Source of the DNA: Chryseobacterium sp.
GTDB lineage: Bacteria; Bacteroidota; Bacteroidia; Flavobacteriales; Weeksellaceae
NCBI GenBank assembly: GCA_031286615.1
Contig: JAITUA010000003.1
Coordinates: 520,843-584,842 of the forward strand
Direction: 5' to 3'
Length of the DNA stretch: 64,000 nt
Notes under the pieces: model-generated
The model's database searches: none
Seen by the model: only the letters and a program-made list of their open reading frames with translations
Told to the model about the DNA's origin: nothing
Shown here: positions 61,135-64,000 of the stretch, piece after piece
Layout: the number at the start of each line of letters is the position of its first letter
How positions within the stretch are numbered: the stretch's first letter is position 1
Position numbers and translations under genes: made by a program

Positions 61135-61296
61135 CTAAAGGCTATTTCTATTGCATGGCATTTTAAAGAAATCGGAGAAAGCAGTATAGTTGCTGATGAA
61201 ACGATATGGCTATGCATTCACTCAGAAAGAATCTATGAAGCTGATTACACCTTTACGATCTCAAAATATTACGATGATATTATAAAATCCTCGTAA
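61135..61296 (+). pseudogene. C-terminal remnant of an unknown gene
   Basis: The plus strand is open for about 54 codons without an ATG and reads coding-like: AISIAWHFKEIGESSIVADE, TIWLCIHSERIYEADYTFTI, SKYYDDIIKSS, stop TAA at 61294-61296. It is opposite to the surrounding genes. No family is recognised. The remaining part of the gap 61087-61399 shows nothing further. Confidence 0.45.
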
Positions 61297-61399
61297 TATT
61301 TAAGTTGTATGAGTAGTTTGAAGCCGGAACAAGTATGCCTGGAAAGATTTTTCCAATGATAATATATGGTTTAAAGTTCTGCTATTAAATGGGAATTGC

Positions 61400-61840
61400 T
61401 TATTTAGAAAAGAACAGATCAGCTTCAGCCTTTCTTCTGCGGATAAGTCCGTTTAATGTTTTTCCGGCGGCGGTAATGTATTTCGTGGTAAACCAATTTC
61501 TGATTGCCTGCTCTTCTGCTTTTTTATTAATCAAAGAAAATAGCCCATCTGATCCTCCGGTATTGTAAGTATGTGATACGAGGGCATCAAATTGATTTTG
61601 AGTAAGGATCACTTTAATTTTACTGTTGACGATTTTTTCATAAGTCGGTAAAACAGCTGAAAATAACTCTACTCCTTTTTCTTTGCTTATTGCAGAATCT
61701 TTCATGGTTACTTTCTTTCCTCCGGGATAGTAAGTGTTACCATACCCAATTGTCGGAACTCCTGCAGAATCCAGATAAGGCTTTGAACTGAATCCTTCAA
61801 ATGATACAATCAGGTTGATTCCTTTTTGTGATGTTTTCAT
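61400..61840 (-). CDS. T4-type lysozyme (GH24)
   Basis: This 146-aa muramidase has the catalytic E-8-D-5-T pattern of T4 lysozyme: FEGFSSKPYLDSAGVPTIGYGN gives Glu15, Asp24 and Thr30. LTQNQFDALVSHTYNTG and the C-terminal GLIRRRKAEADLFFS are also family-typical. No signal peptide is present, so it needs a holin-like route or acts within a particle. It overlaps the stop of the spanin-like gene upstream by 4 bp, so the two are coupled. Confidence 0.92.
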   Translation of the reverse strand: MKTSQKGINLIVSFEGFSSKPYLDSAGVPTIGYGNTYYPGGKKVTMKDSAISKEKGVELFSAVLPTYEKIVNSKIKVILTQNQFDALVSHTYNTGGSDGLFSLINKKAEEQAIRNWFTTKYITAAGKTLNGLIRRRKAEADLFFSK

Positions 61841-62406
61841 AGCTTAAAATATTTATAGGTGAAAAAGATGAGTATTAAAGTGATTCCAAGAATTGTAATG
61901 AAAATCCAGGCTACAATTTCAAATCCATTTGATTCAATTTTTTTTGTTTCTTCCGAGACTTTTGAAGCTACTTCTCTGGTGGTTTCTTTTGAACTTGTTT
62001 TCCGGGTCAAATCTTGAATAATATGGATGGATTCTTCTTTTTTAACCTCTGCTTTTTCATGGTTGATCTTTGCATAATGGTTATTGATGGAATATTCTGC
62101 ATTTCCCATAATGGAAATACTCTGAATGGTATCACGTCCTATCACATTATGAAAAACAAAGGGATTAGATGCATCAGATTTTCCTTTAATCAAAAGATCT
62201 CCGGATATTTCATTGGTCTCTTCCTTCAGAGATACATCAGCTGATGTACTTTGAGTTGATTGTGAGCTTTGTAAGCTTGAAGAATCAACTTTCACTTTTT
62301 CTGTTTCTTTTGTATTTTCTTTATAGGTGGTTGTGATTTTGTGTTTGCTTCTGCAGCCCAACATAAAGCTGCTCAATATGATTAATAGCAGAATTTTTGC
62401 TTTCAT
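61837..62406 (-). CDS. Spanin-like lipoprotein with C-terminal membrane helix
   Basis: This 189-aa protein has a lipobox MLGC (Cys18), a hydrophilic Ser/Lys/Glu-rich middle with helical stretches (YAKINHEKAEVKKEESIHIIQDL) and a C-terminal membrane helix (VAWIFITILGITLILIFFTYKYF, about 163-185). Outer-membrane lipid anchor at one end and inner-membrane helix at the other is the plan of unimolecular spanins (T1 gp11 type), which fuse the two membranes during phage lysis. The coupled lysozyme gene next to it makes a lysis pair plausible. It could also be a structural tether. No sequence similarity to known spanins is claimed. Confidence 0.6.
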   Translation of the reverse strand: MKAKILLLIILSSFMLGCRSKHKITTTYKENTKETEKVKVDSSSLQSSQSTQSTSADVSLKEETNEISGDLLIKGKSDASNPFVFHNVIGRDTIQSISIMGNAEYSINNHYAKINHEKAEVKKEESIHIIQDLTRKTSSKETTREVASKVSEETKKIESNGFEIVAWIFITILGITLILIFFTYKYFKL

Positions 62407-62483
62407 TGGTTTTAGTTTTTAAAAATTGAACAGGTTTATAAGTTTGATTTCAATTCCAGGGAATCTGATTGAAATTCAAATTT

Positions 62484-63800
62484 TTACATAAATATTTTAT
62501 CTTCTTTTACATATTCTTTTTTGATGCTGTCTAATAACATGTCTACACTTACTTTGTAACCGGGTTCTTTTAATGCAATTGTTTTTAAACTCACATCCTG
62601 TATGATATTCATAATATTAGAACCGGTTAATTCATAGTGTCGGGCAATTTGTTCCAGATCAATATCTTCAAGTTGTAATTGTTCGGGTAAGTTTTGCTGC
62701 CAGATACGCAGACGCTCCTCATGCTTTGGATTATTGAATTGTATGCAGCTATGAAAGCGTCGCGTAAAGGCTTTATCCATATTATTTTTAAAATTGGATG
62801 CCAGAATAATAAGTCCTGAAAATGTTTCTATCCTTTGCAGTAAATAAGAAACTTCCTGATTGGCATATTTGTCATGAGCATCTTTTACAGAGGTTCGTTT
62901 TCCGAAAATGGCATCTGCTTCATCAAAAAATAAAATCCAGTTTTTATTTTCTGCTTTGTCAAATAGTTTAGATAATTGTTTTTCTGTTTCTCCGATGTAC
63001 TTTGAGACCAGCATAGAAACATCTACTCTGAAAACAGGACGTTGGGTGTATTTCCCTAAAAGACTGGCGGCAAGAGTTTTTCCTGTTCCCGGTTCTCCAT
63101 GAAACAACACCCTGAACCCTGGTTTAAGTTTTGTCTGCATGTCCCAATCTTCCATAAGAATCCGACTGCTATTATACCAGTCTTCAATACACTTAAGTTC
63201 TTGCAGTGGGGTTTGAGGAAGTATTAAATCTGCCCATGATCGTTGGGTGTGTATTCGTTCTGCCGGAAAATCATTGCTCATTTTCGGTAATAATTCCAGG
63301 CCGAAAATGATCTTATTAAAGGCTTCTTCATGAACACTTATCTGACTGTTCATTGATGCCTGTTCTTGAGCTGAGCCTGAAAAAACAATGAGTTCTTCTT
63401 TACTCAAAACCGACTTCGGACCGAAATAATCCAGAGCTTTCAATCGTTCTGAAATACTTTCTCCTCCTAAAATATATTGAGCAGCGTGAATTGTAGGATA
63501 AAAGAGCCTGCCGTTATCGTTGGTTGAACAGAAGTCAAACAGCGCACTACCCGGAAAATCCAAATAAATGCGTTTCAGCAATGATGGATCCAATCTTGGT
63601 AATAAAGCCATTAAAAGAATCACAACTTCCTGATGGGCAAGCTCTTTCCCTGAAATATAATCTCCTAATTGAAAGTTTTCATGGTTACTGGTATTAAATT
63701 CAGGGGCTCCTACACTAAAATCCTCTGATGGATTGTTTATGCGCCATGTAATAACCTTTTCTAAATGAGTAAATAATTTTTGTAATTGTTCTGACTCCAT
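62484..63800 (-). CDS. AAA+ ATPase of contractile injection system type
   Basis: This 438-aa protein has an N-terminal helical domain (1-200) and an AAA+ domain with Walker A GEPGTGKT (235-242), Walker B ILFFDEADAIFG (289-300), sensor-1 Asn in LASNF, and an arginine finger pair (RRFHS). AAA+ ATPases of this kind accompany extracellular contractile injection systems (Afp15/Pvc15-like) and not ordinary phage tails. Its place upstream of lysozyme, spanin-like and fibre genes suggests the same particle. Core genes (sheath, tube, baseplate) are expected beyond the right edge. Confidence 0.85.
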   Translation of the reverse strand: MESEQLQKLFTHLEKVITWRINNPSEDFSVGAPEFNTSNHENFQLGDYISGKELAHQEVVILLMALLPRLDPSLLKRIYLDFPGSALFDFCSTNDNGRLFYPTIHAAQYILGGESISERLKALDYFGPKSVLSKEELIVFSGSAQEQASMNSQISVHEEAFNKIIFGLELLPKMSNDFPAERIHTQRSWADLILPQTPLQELKCIEDWYNSSRILMEDWDMQTKLKPGFRVLFHGEPGTGKTLAASLLGKYTQRPVFRVDVSMLVSKYIGETEKQLSKLFDKAENKNWILFFDEADAIFGKRTSVKDAHDKYANQEVSYLLQRIETFSGLIILASNFKNNMDKAFTRRFHSCIQFNNPKHEERLRIWQQNLPEQLQLEDIDLEQIARHYELTGSNIMNIIQDVSLKTIALKEPGYKVSVDMLLDSIKKEYVKEDKIFM

Positions 63801-64000
63801 TGGTTTTTATGCTTTTTAAGATCTGGCGTACTATTTCTTTTTTACTTTTAAGATGCTTCCACCTATCTTGTTTATTTCAAAAAACCTCAACCGGAAAGTT
63901 GCTCACATTCGAGTATCTCTCCACAACTGCAAAAGCAGCTGTCCTTGGAAAGTTGCTCCATCATTGGAGTCCTGCTTTTTAAAGAGTTAATCTACGTCTG
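63801..64000. other. Right-edge gap with short repeated motif
   Basis: No reading frame on the minus strand runs through this 200-bp stretch; all are interrupted. A minus-strand frame reading RRRLTL and stop (63999-63979) could be the end of the next gene but is too short to judge. Two copies of GGAAAGTTGCTC (63893-63904 and 63947-63958) occur, each adjacent to an imperfect hairpin. Confidence 0.4.

Noticed and set aside
54475-63800. Intact prophage
   Set aside because: No capsid, portal, terminase or integrase gene is present in the window, and an AAA+ ATPase of injection-system type is. The genes to the right are unseen, so this remains open but less likely.
63800-63982. 60-codon plus-strand reading frame at the right edge
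   Set aside because: It is a chance frame across a gap with hairpins and repeats, and no family resemblance is seen.

Overview
The window reads as chromosome of a Bacteroidota/Flavobacteriia bacterium, most likely Chryseobacterium or a close Weeksellaceae relative. The signs are low GC, start codons without Shine-Dalgarno sequences, several TAnnTTTG-type -7 promoter boxes, a type IX secretion (T9SS) sorting tail, a DUF6443/RHS protein, and small peptides with the lysine-rich leaders common in Chryseobacterium. The genus call rests on recognition of family style, not on a search.

Layout. (1) 1-8500: the N-terminal part of a thioester-less alpha-2-macroglobulin-like protein, then a divergent run UbiA-like membrane protein - recF - unknown exported protein - DUF721, then two tandem six-cysteine leader peptides, each with its own promoter and terminator. 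(2) 8500-12500: a PF10136/Gcr-type membrane protein, mtgA, a BtuF-like lipoprotein and tRNA-Arg(ACG). (3) 12430-22760: a segment bounded by tRNA-Arg and by a 19-bp copy of its 3' end. It holds a frameshifted lipoprotein pseudogene, a lipoprotein overlapping an RHS protein with an HExxH (M91-like) tip, a large RHS/YD-type partner and a T9SS-sorted protein. (4) 22830-31880: a NarL-type response regulator with a soluble histidine kinase, then a chaperone-usher-like surface-fibre locus: two-domain tip protein, usher-like barrel, PapD/DUF916-like chaperone and three pilin-like subunits. (5) 32150-40580: metabolic and hypothetical genes (DUF2911, sodium:solute symporter with a 34-aa coupled membrane peptide, PIG-L protein, small HTH proteins, ceramidase-like protein) and three copies of an intergenic inverted-repeat element. 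(6) 40800-48260: a split-LanB RiPP locus with a cysteine-free precursor, an exported prolyl oligopeptidase and a TPR/AraC-type regulator. There is no LanC, and only a 23-codon scrap that resembles the end of an ABC exporter. (7) 48450-64000: two tandem tail-fibre cassettes, a GH24 lysozyme, a unimolecular-spanin-like lipoprotein and an AAA+ ATPase. This looks like the distal end of an extracellular contractile injection system (eCIS) or tailocin whose core genes lie beyond the right edge.

The strongest candidates for something under-described are the chaperone-usher-like locus (24650-31878), the Cys-free LanB/prolyl oligopeptidase locus (40819-46301) and the duplicated fibre cassettes beside a lysis-type gene pair (48457-63800). 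No similarity search, alignment program or structure prediction was run. Family names come from motif recognition, and residue positions were counted by hand.
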